The notes: generated by a model from the sequence alone, not told the origin. Counted from the first letter of the stretch, positions 6,762 through 15,189 are shown. The stretch: 15,942 nucleotides of DNA from Acidobacteriota bacterium (GCA_016201195.1 JACQDI010000640.1:1-15942), one strand, 5' to 3'. Numbers and translations are program-made.

Positions 6762-7922
6762 ATGCAGCGCTCGGCGCGTCACAGCAACTGGTGGGTGAGG
6801 CTGATCCCGCTCACAGCAGCACTGGTTTGCCCGGCATGGCCCGCGCCCCGGCTCCAGCCGGGCGTGATGACCAGCGCGGAGATCTGCGGGCGGTGTCATC
6901 GGGATATTTTTGACGCCTGGAAGGCCTCCATTCATTCCCGGTCGATGGAGAGCCGTCTGTTTCAGGACTGCCTGGAGGAGGCGAAAGAGAAGCTCGGCGA
7001 GGATGTGCAGCCGACGTGTCTAAGGTGCCATGCCCCCAGTGTGGCCTTCACCAGGGACCTGGTTTTGGAGAAGAAAGTTAGCTGGGAGGGGGTGACCTGC
7101 GATTTCTGCCACTCGGTGAACCAGGTCGACGCGCGGAAGCCGGATCAATCCTACCAACTGGTAGTGGGGTCGACGAAATTCGGACCCCTGAAAGACGCCA
7201 CACCGCAAGGACATGGCGTGGCGTTTTCAAAAGCTCACACCGATTCGTTGCTCTGCGCGGGCTGTCACGAGTACCGCAACAGCAATGGATTGCTGGTCCT
7301 TTCTTCTTTTTCCGAGTGGCAGCAGAGCTCCTATGCAGCGGATCGCTCCAGTTGCCAGGGCTGTCACATGGCGGCGGTGCCGGCGGCGCGGGTGGTGGAT
7401 CCAAAGGTGCTCCGGGTGAAGGATGCCACCGTCAATCTCCATCAGATGCCAGGCGGGCATTCCATCGAACAATTGAACAAGGCAGTGGACGTCCGGGTCG
7501 CGAACCGCCGCCAGGGGGACCAGTTGCTGGTGACGGCGATTGTCCGCAACAAAGGAGCGGGGCACATGGTGCCGACCGGCTCCCCGCTGCGAAAGCTGGT
7601 AGTGGATCTGGAGGTTCATACGGAGGACGGGCGGAAATTGCGGGCCGAGAGGACCTACGAGCGCGCCGTGGTGGACGCGAAAGGTTCCTTGCTCACCAAG
7701 GAGCACGCCGTTCTGGTGAATGGGGCGCGCGTGGCCAGCGACAACCGCCTGAAGCCAAAGGAGGAGAGAGTGGAGAATTTCACATTTGACGTGGCGCGCA
7801 GCTTATCCGCGCGCATCGTGACCCGCCTTTGGTATTACTACTCCCCGCAGGCCGTGCGCGAGACGGAAAAGAAACTATCCTTCCAGATCATGGCGTCCAT
7901 CGCAGAGAAAGAGTCAAAGTAA
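6762..7922 (+). CDS. Secreted pentaheme cytochrome c (cytochrome c554-like)
   Basis: 386 residues. Arginines and a hydrophobic stretch (WWVRLIPLTAALVCPAWPA) form a signal peptide, and five CxxCH motifs follow: CGRCH 42-46, CLRCH 86-90, CDFCH 113-117, CAGCH 165-169 and CQGCH 198-202. The first is followed by DAWKASIHS, the W/H pattern of the cytochrome c554 Pfam group. Residues from about 220 on carry no heme motif and form a beta-rich C-terminal domain (VTAIVRNKGAGHMVPTGSPLRKLVVDLEV). ATG 6762 has AGGGGA upstream; the longer open frame from 6639 lacks a ribosome binding site. It is divergent from the octaheme/Fe-S/NrfD operon and could accept its electrons. Its last 220 bp recur at 11376-11595. 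The substrate, if it is a reductase, cannot be deduced. Confidence 0.88.
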   Translation: MQRSARHSNWWVRLIPLTAALVCPAWPAPRLQPGVMTSAEICGRCHRDIFDAWKASIHSRSMESRLFQDCLEEAKEKLGEDVQPTCLRCHAPSVAFTRDLVLEKKVSWEGVTCDFCHSVNQVDARKPDQSYQLVVGSTKFGPLKDATPQGHGVAFSKAHTDSLLCAGCHEYRNSNGLLVLSSFSEWQQSSYAADRSSCQGCHMAAVPAARVVDPKVLRVKDATVNLHQMPGGHSIEQLNKAVDVRVANRRQGDQLLVTAIVRNKGAGHMVPTGSPLRKLVVDLEVHTEDGRKLRAERTYERAVVDAKGSLLTKEHAVLVNGARVASDNRLKPKEERVENFTFDVARSLSARIVTRLWYYYSPQAVRETEKKLSFQIMASIAEKESK

Positions 7923-7976
7923 GGAGCTGTTGAAATAACCTATCCAGTCTGTACGCGACGTGGATGGATTTACCCT

Positions 7977-8039
7977 TCCCGCGGAGCAACCTCAGCGGAC
8001 GCGAGACGCTTGGCAAGAGATTAGTTGTAAACAGACACC
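7977..8039. repeat. Intergenic direct repeat, copy A
   Basis: This 63-bp segment begins TCCCGCGGAGCAACCTCAG and ends GTTGTAAACAGACACC. It recurs at 8201-8269 with three substitutions and one 6-bp insertion. It sits in the 385-bp gap between the pentaheme cytochrome and the convergent membrane-protein gene. No convincing coding frame covers both copies. Confidence 0.75.
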
Positions 8040-8200
8040 TAGATCGGCCAAAGCCTATTCGACTACAAATACGGCAGGCAAATTTCGGACCCAGGCTGTC
8101 CAATATCGGTTTGGGCCTGTTCCAGAAGGGGCCCGAGAACTCTATTGCAAACAAGTTGCAGGTGTGCCCGATACCGCGGTTTTCGCCAAACGAGTTTCCA

Positions 8201-8269
8201 TCCCGCGGAGCAACCTCAGCGGAAGCGGACGCGAGACGCTCGGCAAGAGATTCGTTGTCAACAGACACC
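8201..8269. repeat. Intergenic direct repeat, copy B
   Basis: Second copy of the element at 7977-8039, in the same orientation, with an extra AAGCGG (a local duplication of the neighbouring AGCGGA) after CCTCAGCGG. The 161 bp between the copies are unrelated and contain GGGCC and GGCCC arms around 8113-8134 that could form a hairpin. An intergenic mobile or dispersed repeat is possible. Confidence 0.75.
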
Positions 8270-8307
8270 CCGAGCCGGGAACGCCTGGAGGGCGGCCCGA
8301 ACTGTCC

Positions 8308-8718
8308 TCAGATCTTGGTAGCGGGCCTGTAAATCATGGCCGCCACCACCCCCAGGATGATCGTTGCGACGGTTCCGTAGAGGAACCATTGCAGCGCCAG
8401 CGAATAGGGGATCGGCAGCGTCACGTAGCTGTCGTAGGCCATCGGAATGGATGTGAATAAACCGATGACCAGTCCAAAACGGAGACCTTCGCCGATTCCT
8501 TTCCCCTCATACCCCTTGCTGAAGATGTAGGTGAAGAGGAATGAGGTGATGAACCCGACGAGCCACATGATCCACATCTTCGATTGCATATCGGGACGCC
8601 ACAGGCTCTTCAGCGAGTCGTAGGTGGCCCGCAAAATGACGTTGTGGATCAGGAACCCGAGGGCTTGGCCGACTACAAAGACCGCGAGGCTGGCAGCGAT
8701 AAACCGCTTGACGTTCAT
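8308..8718 (-). CDS. Conserved four-helix membrane protein of unknown function
   Basis: 136-residue protein with four hydrophobic segments: FIAASLAVFVVGQALGFLIH, MWIMWLVGFITSFLFTYIF, GLRFGLVIGLFTSIPMAYD and LQWFLYGTVATIILGVVAAM. Between helices one and two lies SLWRPDMQSKMWIM, and after helix two FSKGYEGKGIGEGL. Both look like conserved features of a family of small bacterial membrane proteins I remember only as hypothetical. ATG 8716-8718 has an excellent AAGGAGGGC 4-5 nt upstream, so I reject the longer in-frame start 48 bp earlier. It is monocistronic and convergent with the pentaheme cytochrome. No catalytic or binding motif is visible. Confidence 0.82.
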   Translation of the reverse strand: MNVKRFIAASLAVFVVGQALGFLIHNVILRATYDSLKSLWRPDMQSKMWIMWLVGFITSFLFTYIFSKGYEGKGIGEGLRFGLVIGLFTSIPMAYDSYVTLPIPYSLALQWFLYGTVATIILGVVAAMIYRPATKI

Positions 8719-9382
8719 GACGCCCTCCTTTCTCGATCGGAGTTGTCTGCGATTGGGCCGTATCATAGCTCACCGCCACGCTTAGGTGCAAGGCCCATAT
8801 GCGACCTTTCTCATCCGGTCATGCCGACGCAGGAGCATGGAAGCAGCGCGTCTTCGTCGAAGAGCTCGACGCTGAACGAATCCGGGTCCCGGGCAGCACC
8901 GGTGGCCGAACTGGAGCGCCGGGCCCGCTCCACCGGCGAGGTAGGAGGACGAGAGCTCCCAGAACCGCGCCCGTTCGCCCAGGACCTGCTCGAACCAAGG
9001 GAGCGCAGCTCTATCTTTCACGATGCTGCGTCAAGAGACGCAGGTGGGTTAAAATCAGCCAGCGGGCGACGGGAACACCTCCGAGCGCCGACGTCCGATC
9101 CAGTGGTCAGGAAGGGGAAGGAACGCAGGGTGGTGCGGTTCCATCTGCCAACGCGGCAGCTATGCGTTTAACACTTGTAAACGACGGCGCCAGAGGGACT
9201 TCGCAAGCGAGGTAAGTGGAAGCCCGCGTAATGGCCGACCATGCAGAGCTGAGCTAGTCTGAAACCGACGAACTTAGGCGAATCGCATCGGGGCGGTCGT
9301 GGCACTCCACTTGCTCAGACATCAAACCGAAAAAAAAGAGCCGAGATTAAAGCCTCAGGGTTGAGGTGGAGAGGAGTATAGT
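8719..9382. other. Gene-free interval of about 660 bp
   Basis: Open frames here overlap one another on both strands, begin without ribosome binding sites, and resemble no family. The left end holds the promoter of the minus-strand membrane protein and the right end the leader of the monoheme cytochrome. The middle, about 9080-9300, contains GTGCGGTTCC, TTCGCAAGCGAGG and GTAAGTGGAAGCCCGCG, which have a structured-RNA look. I found no group II intron domain V or reverse transcriptase to support an identification. Confidence 0.5.
9352..9376 (+). promoter_or_regulatory. Leader hairpin plus ribosome binding site of first monoheme cytochrome gene
   Basis: GCCTCA (9352-9357), a GGGT loop, and TGAGGT (9362-9367) form a six-pair stem with a terminal G-U pair. 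GGAGAGGAG (9368-9376) follows directly, 6 nt before the GTG start. The same arrangement precedes the paralogous gene at 10697, where the terminal pair is G-C. Confidence 0.55.
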
Positions 9383-10627
9383 GTGCAGAAAAAACGGATT
9401 ATCGGAACCACCAACGGAATCCTCGTCATAGGCGCCGCTCTACTTCTCGCTCAGACTACTTCGTGGCTCACAGGGACAGGGGATCAAAAGTTCGACAAGC
9501 TAGCCGGGATTCAGCCGGGACTGGGCACGGTCATGATCGAGTATGCCAAGCGCTTCGGCAACGTGTACTACGCGGCGCAGGCCGGCAACTGGGGCATGGC
9601 CGCGTACCAACTCAAGGAAGCCGTGGAGATTCAGGAAGTCGCCGAGACCACTCGACCGGCGAGGAAAGCTCTGCTCCAAGGTTTCGAGAGTAACGCTCTG
9701 GTTCCTTTAGCGAACGACATCGTCAAGCAAAACCTGGACGGGTTCAAGCGGGATTTCAGCACGATGGTGACGATGTGCAACGGGTGTCACGCCGCTACGG
9801 GTTTTTCCTATATCGTCTACAAGCTGCCGGATCGGCCGAAGGTTCCAGCGAAGCTGGATACGGGGCAGAAGTTCACCACTCAGGAATTGCAAACGATCCT
9901 CGCCGACCTTGTCGGTGGGACGCCGGCGCCTGCCATTACATCGGGCGGCATTGTGAACGGGGCCAGTTTCGCTCTGGCGCCGGCTCCAGTCGCTCCCGGT
10001 TCGATCATCTCGATCTTCGGCACGAATCTCGCTGCATCCACGGCCCAGGCATCTGCGGTACCTTTGCCGACGCAGTTGGCCGGAATAACGGTCAAAGTGA
10101 ACGGGACTCCGATACCGCTTTTCTTTGTGTCGCCCGGCCAGATTAATGCTCAGTTGCCTTTTGAGGCGCCGCCCGGGAGGGCAACTGCCGTGGTGACCAG
10201 CTCCGCAGGCGACAGCCGCTCGGAAACCTTCAACGTCGCGAGTTCGGCCATAGGGATCTTTCCGTTCCCGAGCTCGAATCGCGCGATTGCTCTCAATCAG
10301 GACGGCAGCGTCAACGGGCCCGAGAACCCAGAGGGGCGCGGCAGGGTGATTGTTGTGTTCCTCACCGGCCAGGGGCCGGTCACCCCGCCCGTTCCGACCG
10401 GGCGAGCGGCGCCGCTCGATACGCTGTCGCCGGCGGCGCTACCGGGGGCTGCCACCATCGGCGGCAGCACCGCGCCGGTGATGTTCCTCGGCCTGACGCC
10501 GGGATTTGTCGGTCTCGCCCAGGCCAACATTCAGATCCCCTCTGACATCACGCCGGGCGCTCAGGTGGCGATGTCCATCACCGTGGGTGGACAGGCCGGC
10601 AACACGACCACGATATCGGTGAAGTAG
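9383..10627 (+). CDS. Monoheme cytochrome domain fused to TIGR03437 (Solibacter-type) C-terminal domain
   Basis: 414 residues in two parts. Residues 1-178 have a signal peptide (KKRIIGTTNGILVIGAALLLAQ) and a mostly helical domain with a single heme motif, CNGCH at 132-136, near its end, followed by YIVYKLPDRP. The late CxxCH in a helical domain recalls cytochrome c'-like four-helix folds, but I cannot confirm that. Residues about 186-414 (IVNGASFALAPAPVAPGSIISIFG, then VKVNGTPIPLFFVSPGQINAQLPFE) match my memory of TIGR03437, a domain characteristic of Solibacter that usually ends secreted proteins. GTG 9383-9385 is preceded by GAGGAG at 6 nt. The next gene is a paralogue of the N-terminal domain alone, so the fusion followed or accompanied a tandem duplication. 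Confidence 0.85.
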   Translation: MQKKRIIGTTNGILVIGAALLLAQTTSWLTGTGDQKFDKLAGIQPGLGTVMIEYAKRFGNVYYAAQAGNWGMAAYQLKEAVEIQEVAETTRPARKALLQGFESNALVPLANDIVKQNLDGFKRDFSTMVTMCNGCHAATGFSYIVYKLPDRPKVPAKLDTGQKFTTQELQTILADLVGGTPAPAITSGGIVNGASFALAPAPVAPGSIISIFGTNLAASTAQASAVPLPTQLAGITVKVNGTPIPLFFVSPGQINAQLPFEAPPGRATAVVTSSAGDSRSETFNVASSAIGIFPFPSSNRAIALNQDGSVNGPENPEGRGRVIVVFLTGQGPVTPPVPTGRAAPLDTLSPAALPGAATIGGSTAPVMFLGLTPGFVGLAQANIQIPSDITPGAQVAMSITVGGQAGNTTTISVK

Positions 10628-10696
10628 CTTGTGGCCCGGGATGGAGTTGCTGTGAGTTTGTGTGAGACCAATGCTGTAAGGAGAGTCGAGACTAAG

Positions 10697-10721
10697 GCCT
10701 CAGGGTTGAGGCGGAGAGGAG
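10697..10721 (+). promoter_or_regulatory. Leader hairpin plus ribosome binding site of second monoheme cytochrome gene
   Basis: GCCTCAGGGTTGAGGC (10697-10712) forms a perfect six-pair stem with a GGGT loop. GGAGAGGAG follows at 10713-10721, 6 nt before ATG 10728. The segment from CGAGAYTAARGCC to the start codon is nearly identical to that at 9340-9383. Confidence 0.55.
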
Positions 10722-10727
10722 TGTAGT

Positions 10728-11264
10728 ATGCGGAAAAAATGGAGTATCGCAGCAGCCAGCGGAATCCTTGTCGTGAGCGCCGCTATGCTGCTCGCTCAGA
10801 ATACTTCGTGGTTGACCGGCACAGTCGATCAGAAGTTCAACACGCTGGCGGGCATTCAACCCGGACTGGGCACGGTCATGATCGAGTACGCTACCCGCTT
10901 CGGCAATATTTACTACGCGGCCCAGGCCGCCAATTGGGGTATGGCCGCCTATCAATTGAAGGAAATGGTGGAGATTCAAGAAGTCGGCGAAACGACACGG
11001 CCTGCCCGGGGCGACGCACTCCGTGGCCTTGAGCAGGGCGCCCTGAAGCCTCTTGCCCTCGACATTGTCAATCAAGACATAAGGAAATTCAACACCGACT
11101 TTGCCACCGCAGTCGCATTCTGCAACGCATGTCATCAGGCGACTGGGTTCGGGTACGTCGTCTACAAGCTGCCGGATCAGCCGGAGGTTCCAGCGAAGCT
11201 GGATACAGGGCAGAAGTTCACCACCCAGGAACTGCAAACGATCCTCGCTGATGTTCTAAAGTAG
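10728..11264 (+). CDS. Secreted monoheme cytochrome c-like protein (paralogue of 9383-10627 N-terminal domain)
   Basis: 178 residues with signal peptide KKWSIAAASGILVVSAAMLLAQ and one heme motif, CNACH at 132-136. It is close to residues 1-176 of the preceding gene: shared blocks include LAGIQPGLGTVMIEYA, NWGMAAYQLKE, VPAKLDTGQKFTTQELQ and the helix spacing around the heme. It ends at ADVLK where the neighbour continues into the TIGR03437 domain. ATG 10728 has GGAGAGGAG upstream. It starts 100 bp after the previous stop and may be co-transcribed with it. Probably a periplasmic electron carrier or sensor-like heme protein; the sixth heme ligand and function are not evident. Conserved Met51 and several histidine-free helices leave a five-coordinate or His/Met heme possible. 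Confidence 0.85.
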   Translation: MRKKWSIAAASGILVVSAAMLLAQNTSWLTGTVDQKFNTLAGIQPGLGTVMIEYATRFGNIYYAAQAANWGMAAYQLKEMVEIQEVGETTRPARGDALRGLEQGALKPLALDIVNQDIRKFNTDFATAVAFCNACHQATGFGYVVYKLPDQPEVPAKLDTGQKFTTQELQTILADVLK

Positions 11265-11375
11265 TCGTTTCCAAATGCCGGCTGCCGATTCCGAGGGCTG
11301 GCTGAACCTGGTGCGGGGAAGGGCGACCGCAGATCGAACCGTTTGACTCAGGTGGGCCGGCGGAGCAAAGATCCC

Positions 11376-11595
11376 CACGCCGTTCTGGTGAATGGGGCGC
11401 GCGTGGCCAGCGACAACCGCCTGAAGCCAAAGGAGGAGCGGGTGGAGAATTTCACCTTTGACGTGGCGCGCAACGTATCCGCGCGCATCGTGACCCGCCT
11501 TTGGTATTACTACTCCCCGCAGGCCGTGCGGGAGACGGAAAAGAAAGTATCCTTCCAGATCATGGCGTCCATCGCAGAGAAAGAGTCAAAGTAAG
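11376..11595 (+). pseudogene. Duplicated 3' fragment of the pentaheme cytochrome gene
   Basis: These 220 bp repeat 7704-7923 (the last 73 codons of the pentaheme cytochrome, its stop and two following bases) with no gaps and seven substitutions by my count, about 97% identity. The frame remains open and ends at TAA 11592-11594. Upstream it joins unrelated sequence, with no heme motif, signal peptide, ribosome binding site or convincing start codon; the longest frame begins at a TTG at 11343. It is therefore a non-functional 3' remnant or donor cassette. Several differences are amino-acid changing (SL to NV, L to V), so the copy is either very recent or kept similar by gene conversion. Confidence 0.85.
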
Positions 11596-11643
11596 CTCAG
11601 AGCGCAGCCCGATATTTAATAGCTGAAGATCACGATCGCCTTT

Positions 11644-11671
11644 CCGCCTGCCGCAGGAGTCCGGCAGGTGG
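11644..11671. terminator. Hairpin between convergent genes
   Basis: CCGCCTGCCG (11644-11653) pairs with CGGCAGGTGG (11662-11671) across an 8-nt loop; there are ten pairs including one G-U. It lies between the convergent cytochrome remnant and the TonB receptor stop (11726). Neither side has a strong U tract, so termination would be atypical. A dispersed palindromic repeat is the alternative. Confidence 0.4.
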
Positions 11672-11725
11672 GAATTTGCTGGTGTGCTGGAACCCGGGCC
11701 GCTTGATTCTCCCCCGACGTGAATT

Positions 11726-14700
11726 TCAAAACGTCAGCTTGAGCGCCAACTGAAACTGCCTGGGGGACGGGCTCTGGCCCGTGATGGCCCCGAAAGCGGT
11801 GCTGGTGGGGCTGGTGTTGGGGTTGTTCAGGTTGGGGTGGTTCCAGGCGTTGTAGCACTCGGCGCGGAACTGGAGCTTGAGGCGCTCGCGGATGGGGAAA
11901 TACTTGATGGCCGAGAAGTCCCAGCGGGCCTGGCCGTCGCCGCGGATGCCGCCGAAGCGGAGCGGGAAGGTTCGAATGTTCGAGGCGAGCTGGCGGGCGG
12001 TGACGCGCTCGAAGCCGGCGTCGGTGTTGAACCAGCGGTCGACCGACTTGCGGTCCTTCGAGAGCGGGATGTCCTTGATGTTGCCGCGGAAAATAGCGTT
12101 GCCGAAACCGAGGGGCTGGCCGCTTTGCCGCTGGACCACGGCGTTGATCTGCCAGCCGCCGATCACCTGGTCGAGCCGGCCGGGAATGCCGGAGGCGAAG
12201 TGGCGTCCCTTGCCGAACGGGAGCTCGAAGATGCCGCTGACGGCGACGCGATGCGTGCGGTCGAAAGAACTGATCACCTCGGAGAGAGCGGCGTCGCTCT
12301 CGTTGAGGAATTCGCCGGCCTCCATCAGCTTCGACCAGGTGTAGGCCATCTGGAAGGTATAGCCCCTGGCGAAGCGCTTCTCGGAGCGGACCTGCAAGGA
12401 GTGATACCAGGAGTAACCGATCGGCTCGGTCACCGAAATGCCGCCGAAATGGGCGTACTGGCGCAGCAGGCTGGCCCGCGAGATGGTACGCCCGTAGATG
12501 GGGTTGAGGCCGAAGAAGGGGCTGGTGACCTGCTGGCTGAGAAAGTCGATGGTGCGCTGATCGCGCTCGGGGGAAGTGCTCAGGTACTGGGCGGGTGTGA
12601 AGTTGAGGGAACGGTCCACCGCGGAACGCGTGCCTCGATTTCCGACATAGGAGACGTCGATCAAGAACTCCTGGGGGAGCTGGCGCTGGACGCCGAAGGA
12701 CCACCGCTGGGAGTAGGGCTGGAGCCGGCGGGCCGGGAAGAAGCTGAGGCCCTGGCCGAGGTTGGTGGCGAGACCGCCGGCGGCGCCCACGGGCTGTTCG
12801 AGACCTCTGGGAAAGGGGTTGGCGGTGGAAGCAATGAAGGTCAGACCGTTGTCGAGCGAGGCCTGGATGGGGGTGGATTGGGTAAACCCCGTTTGGATGG
12901 AAGAGGAACGGTTGGTGCCGATGGTCTCGAAGAACATCCCGTAGCCGGCGCGAAGGATCGTCTTGGCGTCGAACTGGTAGGCGAGCCCGACGCGGGGCAT
13001 GAAGTTGTTCCTTTCGCCCTGCCAGAGGGAGCGGCCGTTGGAGCCGCCGGCGAAGGTCAGGCCGCCAAGTACGCGGAACTGGTCGACGGGCAACTCGGGG
13101 ATGGGACTGCGGGCGTAGTTGGCGCGGGCGGCGGCTTCGATGGGATTGGAGGCGCCGTAGGCGAAGCCCTTCACCGAACGGTCGAAGCGCTCGGTGAGCG
13201 GCGTTTCGTATTCGTAGCGGAGGCCGAGGTTGAGGGTCAGCTTCTTGGAGATCTTCCAGTCGTCGTGGAAATAGAAGGCGAAGAACTTCTCCTGCTCGGC
13301 GTAGCTGGCGGAGCGGCGCATCTGGCCGCCGGGAATGCCCACCAGGAACGCGGCAAGATCCTGGCCGAGGGGGGCGCTGGGGGAGTTGTCGAGGGGGCCG
13401 CGAGTCCAGGTGGTGTCGTACGACAGGCTGGGCGAGACATCGTATTGGAAGCGGTTGCCGAACTCACGATACAAACGCAGATCCGCACCGTAACGGAAGT
13501 TGTGGTTGCCGCGCAGAGTGGTGAGGTTCGCCACGACGCTGTGAACCATGCTGGTGTTGGTTCCGTCGCCGGACTCCCATCCGCTGAAGGTGCTGTAGCC
13601 GCTCGAAAAATTGACGTTGGGGAAGGTGGCTAGGGGCTTGTCGACCAGGCCGAGCAGGCTGGGAGAGAAGCCGAGAGAGGCGAGGTCGAAACCGCGGCTG
13701 GTGCGGCGCTCGGGGAAGTCCTGCTGGGTCAGCCCGTAGCGGACGTTGAGGATGGTGCTGGGGCTCAGGACGTAAACGTCATCCAGGGCCAAGCCGCGGT
13801 TGATCCGGTTCAGGATGATTCCGGTGGAGATGTTGTTGTGATAGTTGTTCTTGTCCTCGGCCCACCAGTCGTAGTGGAGGCGGACGAAGGCGCGGTGGCG
13901 CTCGGAGAAGTTCTGGTCGACGCGCACGAGGTGAACGTAGTAGTCCTCGAGGGCCTTGGTAGGGGTGGAGTAGTTGTTGCGGCCGTCGGCGGTGCCGGCG
14001 ACGTTGGGTTGGGGCCAGAACTTCATGATGTTGCGGGCCACGGCGTCAATGCGGCTGGCGGGAATGATGTTGCCGGGGAAGGCCTGGCGGCTGAAGCGGC
14101 CGCCGCCTGCGTCACGGATGGTGGCGGGGTCGTAGATGGCGTACTGGGACCCGAGGGCGGCCAGGCGCGAAAAGTCGCCGCCGCGAAGGTCGTCGCTGGG
14201 GACGCTGCTGATGAAGGTGCCGGGCACGCCCCACTTGTTGGCCTCTCAGGCGTAGAAGAAGAAGGTCTTGTTGCGGCCGTCGTAGAGGCGGGGCAGCCAG
14301 ACGGGACCGCCCACGGAGAAGCCGTAGCGGTTGTCCTGATAGACAGGCCTCTTCTGGCGGGCGCGGTTCTGGAACAGATCGGGGGCGTCGAGGGCGCTGT
14401 TCGAGAGCCAGTGGTGCAGCTCGCCGTGGATTTCGTTGGTGCCGCTCGCCGTCGAGACGTTGATCACCGAGCCGGGGGTGTGGCCGAGCGAGGCGTCGAA
14501 AGAGGTCGTTTGCACCTTGAACTCGCTGATAGCGGTCTGCGGCGGCGAGAACGCGACGCGTGGCTGGGTGCCGCTGGAGAAGGTGTTGGTGACGCCATCG
14601 ATGGTGAATTCGTTGGAGTATTGCGGATTGCCGTCGGTGGTGATCTGGGAGGGGGCGTTGTTGAAGGCGGCCTTGCGGAGGCGGAGGTTGGTGGCGTTGG

Positions 14701-15178
14701 TGACGCCGGGAGCGAGCAGGACCAGCTCGAAGGCGTTGCCCGCCTGGATGGGCAATTCGGTGACGCGCCGCTTGTCCACTACCTGGCCGAGCGACGAAGT
14801 AGTGGTCTCGAGCAGCGGAGCGGCGGCCGAAACCTCCACGCGCTCGGAGACGTCGCCGACGGTCATCTCGATGTTGACGTCGAGTGTGTCGTTGACGCGA
14901 ACCTGGATTCCTTCGCGCTGGTATTTCTTGAAGCCCGCCGCCTCGACCGTGAGGGTGTAGGCGCCGGGGATCAGGTACGGAATGGCGTAGTTGCCGGATT
15001 CATTGGTGCGGGCGGCGGCGGGCGCCTGGGTGGCGACGTTGATGGCGCGCACCTCGGCGTTGGGAATCACGGCTCCGGTGGAGTCGGTGACACGGCCGAG
15101 GATGGTGCCGCGGGATTCCTGGGCGAGGGCAGGAAGAGATGCAATCAGCAGCAGGCCAAGAGCGCGCGTGCGGCTCAT
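11726..15178 (-). pseudogene. Oar-type TonB-dependent receptor interrupted by an in-frame TGA
   Basis: Outer-membrane receptor of about 1150 codons. Parts in order: signal peptide (LGLLLIASLPALAQ), carboxypeptidase-regulatory-like beta domain (about 24-105, GTILGRVTDSTGAVIPNAEV and GNYAIPYLIPGAYTLTVEA), plug (about 110-250, VVDKRRVTELPIQAGNAFE, NEFTIDGVTNTFSSG), and a long beta-barrel ending in FQLALKLTF, whose last Phe is the usual outer-membrane signature. ATG 15176-15178 has AAAGGGGG upstream. Codon 311 (14246-14248) is TGA. The frame continues without shift on both sides (FFFYA-stop-EANKWGVPGTF), so a single G-to-A change of a TGG Trp codon is the simplest explanation. As read, translation would give a 310-residue plug fragment. 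An 833-codon barrel frame from GTG 14227 follows. A sequencing error cannot be excluded. Confidence 0.88.
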
Positions 15179-15189
15179 AAGACCCCCTT

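Noticed and set aside
3734..7922. Respiratory arsenate reductase or arsenite oxidase linked to the neighbouring ars genes
   Set aside because: No molybdopterin catalytic subunit (ArrA or AioA type) or Rieske partner is present in the window. Adjacency to ars genes alone is not enough.
7888..8268. A minus-strand frame of 126 codons and overlapping plus-strand frames across the intergenic repeats
   Set aside because: The frames cover both repeat copies in different reading phases because of the 6-bp insertion and intervening DNA, have no ribosome binding site, and show no family pattern.
9080..9300. Degenerate group II intron
   Set aside because: Only a GTGCG-like start and GC-rich stems are seen. 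There is no domain V hairpin, no reverse transcriptase gene and no clear exon junction.
14246..14248. Selenocysteine or other recoding at the receptor TGA
   Set aside because: No selenoprotein context is known for this receptor class, and the flanking residues fit a Trp or Tyr position. A nonsense mutation or sequencing error is simpler.
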